NCBI GenBank assembly: GCA_023229435.1
Contig: JALNZF010000009.1
Location: 33,966 to 97,965, forward strand
Direction of reading: 5' to 3'
Length of the DNA: 64,000 bases
DNA from: Nitrospirota bacterium
GTDB taxonomy: Bacteria; Nitrospirota; UBA9217
In this document: piece after piece, positions 41,056-49,230 of the stretch
Position numbering within the stretch: position 1 is the first letter of the stretch
How the letters are laid out: every line of letters begins with the position of its first letter
The notes under the pieces: model-generated
The model's database searches: none
What the model was told of the DNA's origin: nothing
The model's input: the letters and a program-made list of their open reading frames with translations, nothing else
Translations under genes and position numbers: made by a program

Positions 41056-42039
41056 TCAGTGGGTGAGACCCAGGTCCCGAACCATCTTGAGGTCTTCTTC
41101 CGGGTCCAGTCCCGAGGTCGTTAGATAATTGCCGATCATGAAACCGTCCGCGCCTGCCGCAAATATGAGTGGATGGAGCCGGCCAAGCGTCGTTCCCCTG
41201 CCCGCACAAACGCGTATTTCCTTCCGGGGCAGGACCAGACGGAACAGGGCAAGTGAATGAAGCGCCTCAAGCGGCGTAATGGCAGTCACGTTCTCAAGCG
41301 GCGTACCCATGATGGGCATCAGGAAATTGATCGGCACCGAATCAACATCGAGCTCGCGCAGGGTGAATGCCATTTTGATCCGGTCCTCCATGCTTTCTCC
41401 CATTCCGAGTATGCCGCCGCTGCAGGCAGAGAGGCCAAGAAAACGGGCATTCCTGAGGACTTCAAGCCGTTCATCGAAACCATGGGTCGTGCATATGCGG
41501 GGAAAAAACTCCCGTGAGGTTTCGATATTATGGTGGTACCGTTCCAGTCCGGCATCTTTCAGGTACGAAAGCTGGTCTCGGGTAAGCGTACCGAGCGTTG
41601 CGCAGGGTGAAAGGCCGCTATCGCGGACCCGTTGTATTCCCCTTGCGATATTTTCGAGGTCACGGTGTGAATCAATGCCGCGGCCGCTCGTGACGATGCA
41701 AAATCTTTTTGCTCCGTTCATTTTTGAGCTTGCCGCCGCCTCGGCAATGCGATCAACGGATATAAGAGGATAGACCGGAGCTCCGGTGGAGTGATGGACC
41801 GATTGCGCGCAATAGGAGCAATCTTCACTGCACGCCCCTGACTTGGCATTCACAATTGAGCAGATATCCACAGCCTCTCCACGGAAATGTCCGCGTACCC
41901 TTCCCGCGGCTGCGAACAGGTCCCAGAGATCAGCGCCCTTTGCCTGCGATAACTCAGAGACCATGCCATAGTCTATATTCTTGCCACTCAGAACCCTGTC
42001 AAGGACATCTGAGATACGTTGCTTCATCGGCATTGACAT
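41056..42039 (-). CDS. bioB: Biotin synthase
   Basis: 327 residues, a radical-SAM enzyme inserting sulfur into dethiobiotin. NAKSGACSEDCSYCAQS holds the C-X3-C-X2-C motif; RYHHNIETSREFFPRICTTHGFDERLEVL, ACSGGILGMGE, INFLMPIMGTPLEN and AGRGTTLGRLHPLIFAAGA are family blocks. First gene of the biotin run. ATG 42039 has two further in-frame ATGs close by, so the exact start is uncertain by four residues. Confidence 0.96.
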   Translation of the reverse strand: MSMPMKQRISDVLDRVLSGKNIDYGMVSELSQAKGADLWDLFAAAGRVRGHFRGEAVDICSIVNAKSGACSEDCSYCAQSVHHSTGAPVYPLISVDRIAEAAASSKMNGAKRFCIVTSGRGIDSHRDLENIARGIQRVRDSGLSPCATLGTLTRDQLSYLKDAGLERYHHNIETSREFFPRICTTHGFDERLEVLRNARFLGLSACSGGILGMGESMEDRIKMAFTLRELDVDSVPINFLMPIMGTPLENVTAITPLEALHSLALFRLVLPRKEIRVCAGRGTTLGRLHPLIFAAGADGFMIGNYLTTSGLDPEEDLKMVRDLGLTH

Positions 42040-42148
42040 GGATTATCTTTACCTTATACAGACGGGTTTGTCAACCAATATTAGGCCGTCAGGTTAACAA
42101 TGGTGGGGTTAACTTCTTTGGGGAAATAGGGTTTTACCATATATTATC

Positions 42149-42280
42149 CGTCTCATAATTGTATTGACATAACTTTTTGTCATCCCCGAATGCCTCTATC
42201 AGGGATATGGTTTTAACACCAGATTCCCGATTAAACCTTCGGGAATGACAGTTTGATTATGTAGTTTCTATTTTGAGACG
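42149..42280. repeat. MITE-like nested inverted repeat
   Basis: Terminal arms CGTCTCATAA (42149-42158) and TTTTGAGACG (42271-42280) enclose inner arms TGTCATCCCCGAA (42179-42191) and TTCGGGAATGACA (42238-42250). The 132-bp unit has no coding frame. It lies between bioB and the phosphomannomutase gene and fills half of the geneless stretch 42040-42319. Confidence 0.65.
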
Positions 42281-42319
42281 ATTAATAGACTGAAAAAACT
42301 GTTGGATGAAAGATGGTTG

Positions 42320-43789
42320 TTATTTCAGGCCGGCGACTATGGTATTCACCTGCTGCTCCATCATTGATCTGATGGTCTCCAGGGATGCGGGATCGTTTGC
42401 CTCAAAGCGCATGACCAGAACGGGCTGGGTGTTAGAGGCGCGAATGAGACCCCAACCCTTCTCGAATATTGCACGCACACCATCCACGGTTATTACCTCC
42501 CGGGGTCTTTGCGAGAGGCCGTGTCCGGAAAGAAAGGCCTCTTTTACCTTCTCTACGACCTTAAATTTTATATTATCAGGACAATCAAAACGGATCTCGG
42601 GTGTATTAAAGGTCCTGGGGAGGTCCGCGAGCAAGGTGCTGAGCGATGCGCCGGCGCCCTTATCGGACTTCAGGTTCTTGAGTATTTCGACGATTCGGCA
42701 GGCGGCATAGATTGCGTCATCATATCCGAAATACCGGTCGGCAAAGAACAGATGCCCGCTCATCTCGCCTGCCATCGCGGCGTGGAGCTCTTTCATTTTT
42801 GCCTTGATCAATGAATGGCCTGTTTTCCACATGACTGCATTGCCGCCATGCGCCCGTATGTCATCATACATGATCTGGGAGCATTTGACCTCTGACACGA
42901 ACGTGGCGCCCGGTCGTTCGCGCAGGATATCGCGGGAGAAGATGATCATAAGCTGGTCGCCCCAAAGGATGTTCCCTCTTTCATCTACGACGCCGATCCG
43001 GTCCGAATCGCCGTCGAACGCGATACCCGCATCGGCCTTCTCTGTTCTGACGGTATCTATCAATGTTGCAATATTTCCGGGGATTGTCGGGTCCGGATGG
43101 TGGTTGGGGAACCTTCCGTCCGGCGCGGTAAAGAGCTCGATCACTTCACAGTTCATGCTGCGAATGATCTCGGGAGCGGCGAGCCCGGCAGTGCCGTTAC
43201 CTGAATCGAGAACGATCTTGAGGCGTGGACCGGTTACCCCGGCAAACAGGTCTTTTAGATGCTTCACGTAATTGGGAAGAATAGGATAATGGGTGACAAT
43301 GAGGTCATGGGTGATAGGCGATGGTTTGGATTGCTCTTTTCCATGACCTATCAACAATGAGCCCTGAGCTGATGTATCCGCCCCTTCCATGATCCGCCGA
43401 ATCTTCTGGATCTCTTCTCCATAGATGGTTTCCTTGCCCACGCACAGTTTGAACCCGTTGAACTCGGATGGATTATGACTTCCCGTGATCATCACCCCTG
43501 CGCCCTGCTTCAGGTGATAGAGTGAAAAGTAGAGCGCCGGCGTCGGACAGAGACCGATCACCGTAACGTCCACGTCGGCCCTGGTGAGGCCTCGCACAAT
43601 GTCGTCGCAGAGCCGTGGAGAGCTCAGGCGCGCATCGTATCCCACGATCACGGTACTGATCCCTTTGGGCCTCAGGTAGGAGGCAAAAGCCTTTCCCATC
43701 TCCTCAATGACCGGTGAGGTAAGATCGCGATCCGCGATACCGCGAATGTCATATTCACGGAAGATGTCGTTGTTTAAAAGAGCGTTCAT
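42320..43789 (-). CDS. manB: Phosphomannomutase/phosphoglucomutase
   Basis: 489 residues of the alpha-D-phosphohexomutase family. IFREYDIRGIADRDLT opens domain 1; VMITGSHNPSEFNGFK carries the phosphoserine; FDGDSDRIGVVDERG is the metal-binding loop; EMSGHLFFADRYFGYDDAIYAA is the sugar-binding loop. It makes mannose-1-P for manC. The ATG at 43789 lies inside a 7-base repeat unit (ATGAACG) with no ribosome site seen. Confidence 0.94.
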   Translation of the reverse strand: MNALLNNDIFREYDIRGIADRDLTSPVIEEMGKAFASYLRPKGISTVIVGYDARLSSPRLCDDIVRGLTRADVDVTVIGLCPTPALYFSLYHLKQGAGVMITGSHNPSEFNGFKLCVGKETIYGEEIQKIRRIMEGADTSAQGSLLIGHGKEQSKPSPITHDLIVTHYPILPNYVKHLKDLFAGVTGPRLKIVLDSGNGTAGLAAPEIIRSMNCEVIELFTAPDGRFPNHHPDPTIPGNIATLIDTVRTEKADAGIAFDGDSDRIGVVDERGNILWGDQLMIIFSRDILRERPGATFVSEVKCSQIMYDDIRAHGGNAVMWKTGHSLIKAKMKELHAAMAGEMSGHLFFADRYFGYDDAIYAACRIVEILKNLKSDKGAGASLSTLLADLPRTFNTPEIRFDCPDNIKFKVVEKVKEAFLSGHGLSQRPREVITVDGVRAIFEKGWGLIRASNTQPVLVMRFEANDPASLETIRSMMEQQVNTIVAGLK

Positions 43790-43825
43790 AGTTCATGGCT
43801 CATGGTTATTGGTTATTGGATCGCT
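43784..43825. repeat. Heptamer array between manB and the S23 gene
   Basis: GTTCATA GTTCATG GCTCATG GTTATTG GTTATTG GATCGCT in strict 7-base phase. It contains both the manB start codon (complement of 43787-43789) and the stop codon of the four-helix-bundle gene (43806-43808). Confidence 0.85.
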
Positions 43826-44204
43826 TGCTTTTCAGCGATCGTATTAGGGCAGAAATCATTTTCCCAATCTCAACCGACAGCTTCTTCATTGCTCGAAGTT
43901 CCTGATCGGTAACCCATCCGCTTCGTGAGAATAGGATCAATTGCGTTATGGACTCGTACAATGAACCGCGCGCAATATACAAGTACTGCACAAACTCTTT
44001 GTTTGAGTACCTTCCACAACCTTCAGCAATATTAGAAGGGACTGATACGGCAGAAGCTTCGCAGTTCTCAATTAATCGATAATGTTTTCGATCCGTTTCA
44101 ATCTTTTCAATCAAATGCAACACTTTATGGGCATAGTCAACCGATTTCTGCCATACATCGAGTTTCTCAAAACTGAACATGACATTGTCAGCCGGCTCAT
44201 CCAT
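43806..44204 (-). CDS. Four-helix-bundle protein, S23/IVP family
   Basis: 132 residues. FSFEKLDVWQKSVDYAHKVLHLIEKI, ASAVSVPSNIAEGCGRYSNKEFVQYLYIARGSLYESITQL and the last helix MKKLSVEIGKMISALIRSL are the S23 ribosomal-intervening-sequence protein pattern, a family that also includes the Avd accessory proteins of diversity-generating retroelements. Start at ATG 44204 behind AAGGATG; the frame upstream to 44240 is only repeat sequence. It interrupts a manC-manB pair and is bounded on both sides by inverted heptamer arrays, with its last residues encoded by one of them. Function unknown. Confidence 0.88.
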   Translation of the reverse strand: MDEPADNVMFSFEKLDVWQKSVDYAHKVLHLIEKIETDRKHYRLIENCEASAVSVPSNIAEGCGRYSNKEFVQYLYIARGSLYESITQLILFSRSGWVTDQELRAMKKLSVEIGKMISALIRSLKSKRSNNQ

Positions 44205-44217
44205 TTTTGCATCCTTT

Positions 44218-44245
44218 ATGAACCATGAACTATGAACCATGAACC
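44218..44245. repeat. Heptamer array between the S23 gene and manC
   Basis: ATGAACC ATGAACT ATGAACC ATGAACC, one base short of the manC stop codon (44247-44249). It is the inverted counterpart of the array at 43784-43804, so the two together form a long-range inverted repeat around the S23 gene. Confidence 0.88.
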
Positions 44246-44246
44246 G

Positions 44247-45749
44247 TTACGGAAGCGTCGGCAGGGATTTTATTGTTTTGCCATCGTGCCGGTTATAGTC
44301 GTCATCAAGGCGGACGATATCGTCCTCTTCAAGATATTCGCCGTTCTGGACTTCAATGATCTGGACCGGGATCTTGCCTGGATTTTCGAGGCGGTGCTTC
44401 GTTGACATGGGGATATAGGTGCTTTCGTTCGGATGCACATCGTAGACATTCTCGCCGTTAGTCACCCTCGCGGTCCCGGAAACCACGACCCAGTGCTCGC
44501 TCCGGTGGTTGTGAAGCTGATGGGAAAGCTTTGTTCCAGGATTGATGACAAGACGTTTGATCTTGTAATGATCGCCTTCTTCCAGGATCGTATAGGAACC
44601 CCAGGGCCGGTGGACAGTGAGGTGGATCAGGTGTTCGCCGGTTTTGCGTTTTTTGAGTTCTTCGACCACTTTTTTAACGTCTTGCGCCCGGTCCTTACTG
44701 CAGACCAGCGTTGCGTCAGGAGTGTCCACGACAACGACATCCTTCAAACCGATCGTAGCGACCAGCCGTTTTTCAGCATAAATGATGGAATCACGGCTGT
44801 CAATATCGATCACATTGCCGACAATGACGTTTCCTGACGTGTCGCGGTCCGAAACATCGTCCAGCGCGGTCCAGCTTCCCACGTCCGACCAACCGATGTC
44901 GGCGGGGATGACCGCGGCCCGATCGGTATTTTCCATGACAGCGTAATCGATTGAGATGGATTCGAGTTTTTTAAAGACCTGCGTGATCACTTCGGTTTCC
45001 TTGTCCGTGCCGATGTTCTTCTGGATCTCCATCAACCCCTTATGGAGTGAGGGCGCATGCTTTTCGATCTCTTGAAGAAGTACACGTATTTTCCAGACAA
45101 AGATGCCGCTGTTCCAGTAATAGTTCCCTTTCCTGAGATATTCCCTGGCCGTATCAATATTCGGTTTCTCGACAAAGGCTTCCACCTTGCATACTTCCGA
45201 TCTATTATCACCATCAGCGACAAGCCATGAGCCATGAGCTATCTTCTCTCCTGCATTGATGTATCCGTAGCCGGTCTCCGGTCGGTCAGGTTTTATCCCG
45301 AGCGTGACCAGATAGTTGTCAGCCGCCGCATTCCCCGCGATGCGAAGCAAACGCAGAAATTCGTCTGCCTTACGGACCGAATGATCAGCGGAAAACACAA
45401 CCATGATCCCTTCAGGATCGATCCTGTTCAGATGCAGCGCAGCGAGTCCCAAAGCAGGAGCGGTGTTCTTTGCCTCAGGCTCAAGGATGAAGTTCCTGTC
45501 CCAGGTCTCGCCGAATTTGGAGGACAGCTGCGTGTTGATGGCGTCCGACAAACCATGGTTCGTAACAACGAAGATATCTTCCCTTTTGATGAGCGGCAAG
45601 ACACGTTTTACCGTCTCCTGGATGAGCGTGTCCTCGGCGCCGATCTTGAGCAGCTGCTTCGGCATCTTCTCCCGGGAGAGCGGCCAGAACCGTGTGCCTG
45701 AACCGCCGGCCATGATGACCGCAAAAATATGATGTTGACCTTTTTGCAC
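44247..45749 (-). CDS. manC: Mannose-1-phosphate guanylyltransferase/mannose-6-phosphate isomerase
   Basis: 500 residues. The GT-A nucleotidyltransferase domain opens FAVIMAGGSGTRFWPLSREKMPKQLL, with VVFSADHSV, FVEKPNIDTA and YWNSGIFVW; the C-terminal cupin isomerase domain has VHRPWGSYTILEEGDHYKIKRL and LSHQLHNHRSEHWVVVSG. It makes GDP-mannose, the precursor for Gmd. Odd: residues about 169-182, just before the conserved VEAFVEKP, are encoded by a 7-base repeat run and extend a loop. Confidence 0.96.
   Translation of the reverse strand: MQKGQHHIFAVIMAGGSGTRFWPLSREKMPKQLLKIGAEDTLIQETVKRVLPLIKREDIFVVTNHGLSDAINTQLSSKFGETWDRNFILEPEAKNTAPALGLAALHLNRIDPEGIMVVFSADHSVRKADEFLRLLRIAGNAAADNYLVTLGIKPDRPETGYGYINAGEKIAHGSWLVADGDNRSEVCKVEAFVEKPNIDTAREYLRKGNYYWNSGIFVWKIRVLLQEIEKHAPSLHKGLMEIQKNIGTDKETEVITQVFKKLESISIDYAVMENTDRAAVIPADIGWSDVGSWTALDDVSDRDTSGNVIVGNVIDIDSRDSIIYAEKRLVATIGLKDVVVVDTPDATLVCSKDRAQDVKKVVEELKKRKTGEHLIHLTVHRPWGSYTILEEGDHYKIKRLVINPGTKLSHQLHNHRSEHWVVVSGTARVTNGENVYDVHPNESTYIPMSTKHRLENPGKIPVQIIEVQNGEYLEEDDIVRLDDDYNRHDGKTIKSLPTLP
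45206..45247. repeat. Heptamer run inside manC
   Basis: TATCACC ATCAGCG ACAAGCC ATGAGCC ATGAGCT ATCTTCT in one phase on the plus strand; in the manC frame it reads as a loop insertion (HGSWLVADGDN). It uses the same words as the arrays flanking the S23 gene 1 kb away. Confidence 0.75.
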
Positions 45750-45847
45750 AAATGCCCCTTTGGGATGATCGCCGTTATGGAAGGATGATCATCAACGAGT
45801 TAAAATGTGCCTCATAATAATATAGACAACCATTTTTGTCAACCCAA

Positions 45848-45910
45848 GTGATTAGTAATTAGTGATGAGTGACTGGCATGATCACCTATTACTTATTACC
45901 CATTACGTTT
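45848..45910. repeat. Inverted heptamer array after the GT4 gene
   Basis: GTGATTA GTAATTA GTGATGA GTGACTG GCATGAT CACCTAT TACTTAT TACCCAT TACGTTT: nine consecutive 7-base units in which the second half is the inverted complement of the first. The glycosyltransferase stop codon (45903-45905) lies inside it. TTACTTATTACCCAT (45889-45903) recurs exactly at 24644-24658. Confidence 0.88.
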
Positions 45911-47045
45911 TATTCGAGATGTGTTGCTTCAAAGCTTGGCCAACAAAATCCTTGAATTCCCTTTTAAACCGCTCCGCGTTGAAGCGGAGAGCGTTTTCGC
46001 GAATATGTTTCCCCTCAAACGCATCCCGGCTCTTTTCAAATATGCTGACTGCATTCTGCAGCGACTCAATGGTCTGCTCGGAGAATAAAATGCCCGTAGG
46101 AGCGGAATGTTCCTCATTCCCAGGGGGAATGACCGTTTCCAGGGAACCACCTCTGCCGAAAGCTATGACCGGGGTCCCGCATGCCTGCGCCTCGACCGTG
46201 ACGATGCCGAAATCCTCTTCCGCGGCGTAGACAAAGGCCCTGGCCTTTTGCATATACTCCTTCAGAACCGAAGACGGCTGATACCCGAGAAGTTCGATGT
46301 TCCTGCCGGCGACTGACCGTATCTTCGCGTAATCGGGGCCATCGCCTATTACAATCAGCTTCTTGTCGGGCATCCGTGAAAAGGATTCCACGATCAGCTT
46401 GACTTTCTTATACGGGACCATCCTGGATGCGGTAAGGTAATACCCTTCCTTTTTTGTGGATGGCACAAAGGTGTCAACATCCACCGGCGGATAAATAACG
46501 GTTGCTTCTTTGCCATATACTCTTTGTATCCTCCGTGCGATACAGTGTGAGATCGCGATAAAGTGGTCCACCCTGTTCGCAGAGGCAACATCCCACATCC
46601 GGACATAGTGAAGGACCATTCGGGCGATAATTCCCTTCAGTCCCCTGTCAAGCCCCGATTCGTGCAGATATTGTTGATACAGGTCCCATGCATAACGCAT
46701 GGGGGTATAGCAATAACAGACATGCAGTTGGCGATCATGGGTCAAAACGCCTTTTGCAACAGCGTGTGACGATGATATGACCAGATCATAGGCTGAAAGG
46801 TCGAACTGCTCGATGGCAAGGGGCATGAACGGAAGATAGCTTCGGTATTTCTTCTTTGCAAAGGGAAAAGACTGGAGGAAGGACGTTTTGACCTGTTTGT
46901 TGAGGATGAACGCCCTCTGTCCCTGCGGAATAAAATCGATGAGGCTGTACAGATCCGCTTCGGGATACAAGGAGAGTATCTGTTCAAGGGCCCGTTCCGC
47001 ACCGGCATAGGTGACCAGCCAGTCATGGACGATGGCGGTCTTCAC
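45903..47045 (-). CDS. Family 4 glycosyltransferase (WbaZ/mannosyltransferase-like)
   Basis: About 380 residues, GT-B fold. KTAIVHDWLVTYAGAERALEQIL opens it; CYCYTPMRYAWDLYQQYL, VDHFIAISHCIARRI, VIYPPVDVDTF, GYYLTASRMVPYKKV and the C-terminal AEEDFGIVTVEAQACGTPVIAFGRGGSLETV are typical of mannosyl- or rhamnosyltransferases of O-antigen loci. GTG 47045 gives the conserved N-terminus; ATG 47081, overlapping rmd by 11 bases, is the alternative. The position after gmd and rmd suggests transfer of mannose or D-rhamnose. Confidence 0.88.
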   Translation of the reverse strand: MKTAIVHDWLVTYAGAERALEQILSLYPEADLYSLIDFIPQGQRAFILNKQVKTSFLQSFPFAKKKYRSYLPFMPLAIEQFDLSAYDLVISSSHAVAKGVLTHDRQLHVCYCYTPMRYAWDLYQQYLHESGLDRGLKGIIARMVLHYVRMWDVASANRVDHFIAISHCIARRIQRVYGKEATVIYPPVDVDTFVPSTKKEGYYLTASRMVPYKKVKLIVESFSRMPDKKLIVIGDGPDYAKIRSVAGRNIELLGYQPSSVLKEYMQKARAFVYAAEEDFGIVTVEAQACGTPVIAFGRGGSLETVIPPGNEEHSAPTGILFSEQTIESLQNAVSIFEKSRDAFEGKHIRENALRFNAERFKREFKDFVGQALKQHISNKT

Positions 47046-47070
47046 TGGTCCATGACCTTGTACGGCGATC

Positions 47071-47955
47071 CTATGGCGCATAGAACATCCACTTCAATGT
47101 CTCCTCAATGGGATACGGTTTCAACTCGCCTATGAAAGAAACCAATTTTTTATTTGAGCCGATGAGCGTTTTTACTTCGTTCTTACGGACAAAATCCGGA
47201 TTAATTTTTGTTCGTAACTCATGTTTGGCGATGGAACTCATCTTTTGCAAAATGTCCTTGAGGGAATCTCCCCTGCCGGAGCAGATATTCACGATCTCCA
47301 AGGATGTATTGCATTCCATCAGTTCTTTATAAACAGACGCAACGAAACGCACATCGGAAAAATCCCGGACCACATCGAGATTTCCGAGTTCGATCTCCTG
47401 CTTTCCTTCTTTAAAATGACTTACGATCTTCGGAATGAGAAATTGACCGCCCTGCCCTATCCCGGTGTAGTTAAACGGCCTTGTTATCAGAATATTCAGG
47501 CGATCAAAATAGGTCCTTGCTTTGAACTCCATGGCAAGTTTGCTGATCGCATAATGGTTTACCGGAACCGGGCAAATGGTCTCGTCGATTATGTCAGTTG
47601 GAGGATTACCGTAAACATTTGCGCTGCTGGCCAGTACAATTTTATCAGGTTTGAGTCCGATCTCAAGCAAAGCTTTCAGGATGTTCAGGGTACCGAAGAA
47701 ATTAATGTCATAAATTTGCCTCACGTCACTGTGCTTGACGAAGGAGATGCCGGCCAGATGGATAATATAGTCAGGCTTGATTGCGTTTAATGCCGCAATA
47801 ACGTCATCCTTATCAACAATATTACAGGATAGATGCTTCTCGTTTCTGCTCGTCGGGTATACGAGTCCGTAGACATCATACCCCGCTTTCAGCAGCAGCT
47901 CTTCGAGATAGATTCCGGTAAAGCCATCGATGCCGGTGATAAGGACTTTTTTCAT
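47071..47955 (-). CDS. rmd: GDP-4-dehydro-6-deoxy-D-mannose reductase
   Basis: 294 residues. KKVLITGIDGFTGIYLEELLLKAGYDVYGL binds the cofactor; IHLAGISFVKHSDVRQIYDINFFGTLNIL, ASSANVYGNPP and the catalytic HYAISKLAMEF follow, with ITRPFNYTGIGQGGQFLIPKIV as in RMD. It would reduce the Gmd product to GDP-D-rhamnose. Related enzymes give GDP-6-deoxy-talose or act on heptoses, so the product is inferred. ATG 47955 is chosen; the frame upstream overlaps gmd. Confidence 0.82.
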   Translation of the reverse strand: MKKVLITGIDGFTGIYLEELLLKAGYDVYGLVYPTSRNEKHLSCNIVDKDDVIAALNAIKPDYIIHLAGISFVKHSDVRQIYDINFFGTLNILKALLEIGLKPDKIVLASSANVYGNPPTDIIDETICPVPVNHYAISKLAMEFKARTYFDRLNILITRPFNYTGIGQGGQFLIPKIVSHFKEGKQEIELGNLDVVRDFSDVRFVASVYKELMECNTSLEIVNICSGRGDSLKDILQKMSSIAKHELRTKINPDFVRKNEVKTLIGSNKKLVSFIGELKPYPIEETLKWMFYAP

Positions 47956-47999
47956 GATATGGCGGTGATGAATGACGCGTACCAGGCAATGAGTGACTG

Positions 48000-49034
48000 C
48001 TAAAATGAAAAACCGCTTCGATTTCTTCTGATATCGGCTTCCACCATCTTTTTGCAAAGGTCCTCGAGTGATGTTTTTGGCTCCCACCCGAGTTTTAATT
48101 TGGCCTTTTGCGGGTTGCCGATCAAAACCTCCACTTCACAAGGTCGATAATACTTGGAATTAACACGGACCATGGTCTTTCCTGTTTTCTTATCAAGACC
48201 GATTTCCTTTTCCTGTTTGCCTTTCCACTCAAGAGCTATGCCGATTGTCTTAAAGGCCATTTCGACAAATTGCCGTACCGTTTGGGTCTGGTTTGTGGCA
48301 AGCACATAGGTGTCCGGTTTGTCATGCTGGAGCATGCGATACATGCCGTCAACATATTCCTTTGCATATCCCCAGTCCCGTTTGGCATCCATGTTTCCGA
48401 GTTCAAGGACGTCAGATTTACCCAGACTGATCTTCGCGACCGCATCGGTGATCTTGCGGGTCACGAACTCTTTTCCGCGTAACGGGGACTCATGATTAAA
48501 GAGAATGCCGCTGCAGGCGAATATATCATACGATTCGCTGTAGTTTATCGTGGTCCAATGAGCAAAGAGCTTTGCAACGGCATACGGGCTGCGAGGATAA
48601 AACGGAGTCCTCTCGGTCTGGGGAATCTCCTGAACCTTCCCAAACATCTCGGACGTCGACGCCTGATAAAACTTGATCTTAGGATTTACAATGCGGATGG
48701 CTTCGAGCAGATGCAATGCGCCGAGACCCGTGATGTTCGCTGTAGTGATCGGCTGTTCAAAAGACACGGCCACGAAGCTCTGGGCGGCAAGATTGTAGAC
48801 TTCGTCCGGCTTGATATCCGCCAGGAGCCGGATGCTCGCGCTTGCGTCGGTCAGGTCATATTCGACCAGATGCAGGTTCGGGTTGGCGTGAGCGCCTAAT
48901 TCCTCAAGTCTCCAGAAGTTCACGGAACTTGTTCGCCGATAGGTCCCGTATACTTCGTATCCTTTTGAAAGTAACAGTTCCGTTAGATACGCGCCATCCT
49001 GACCGGTGATGCCTGTTATGATCGCTTTTTTCAA
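48000..49034 (-). CDS. gmd: GDP-mannose 4,6-dehydratase
   Basis: 344 residues. KKAIITGITGQDGAYLTELLLSKGYEVYGTYRR is the Gmd opening; AAQSFVAVSFEQPITT, ASTSEMFGKVQEIPQTE, SPYAVAKLFAHW (catalytic Y-X3-K) and RGKEFVTRKITDAVA follow. It makes GDP-4-keto-6-deoxymannose. The gap upstream (49035-49230) holds no gene. A homologue acting on GDP-heptose (DmhA type) is an alternative, given the heptose genes further along the locus. Confidence 0.94.
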   Translation of the reverse strand: MKKAIITGITGQDGAYLTELLLSKGYEVYGTYRRTSSVNFWRLEELGAHANPNLHLVEYDLTDASASIRLLADIKPDEVYNLAAQSFVAVSFEQPITTANITGLGALHLLEAIRIVNPKIKFYQASTSEMFGKVQEIPQTERTPFYPRSPYAVAKLFAHWTTINYSESYDIFACSGILFNHESPLRGKEFVTRKITDAVAKISLGKSDVLELGNMDAKRDWGYAKEYVDGMYRMLQHDKPDTYVLATNQTQTVRQFVEMAFKTIGIALEWKGKQEKEIGLDKKTGKTMVRVNSKYYRPCEVEVLIGNPQKAKLKLGWEPKTSLEDLCKKMVEADIRRNRSGFSF

Positions 49035-49230
49035 TAACCCCTCCTAAACGCAGATCTGAATCTGAGGATATATCACCATTATCATATCAATTATCTTTGA
49101 AAATCATTACAGATCATCAATAACCATAATGAAGTATACATGAGACGCGTTAATTTGTAAAGTTGTGTATTTGCAGGTGAATTTGAAGGATTACATGGGA
49201 TAGGAGCGCCTGAATGTAATTAACTAAACC

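Noticed and set aside
43806..44204. A diversity-generating retroelement accessory gene (Avd)
   Set aside because: The fold family fits, but I see no reverse transcriptase and no template/variable repeat pair in the window.
43784..44245. CRISPR-like array
   Set aside because: The units are contiguous 7-mers without spacers and no cas gene is present.
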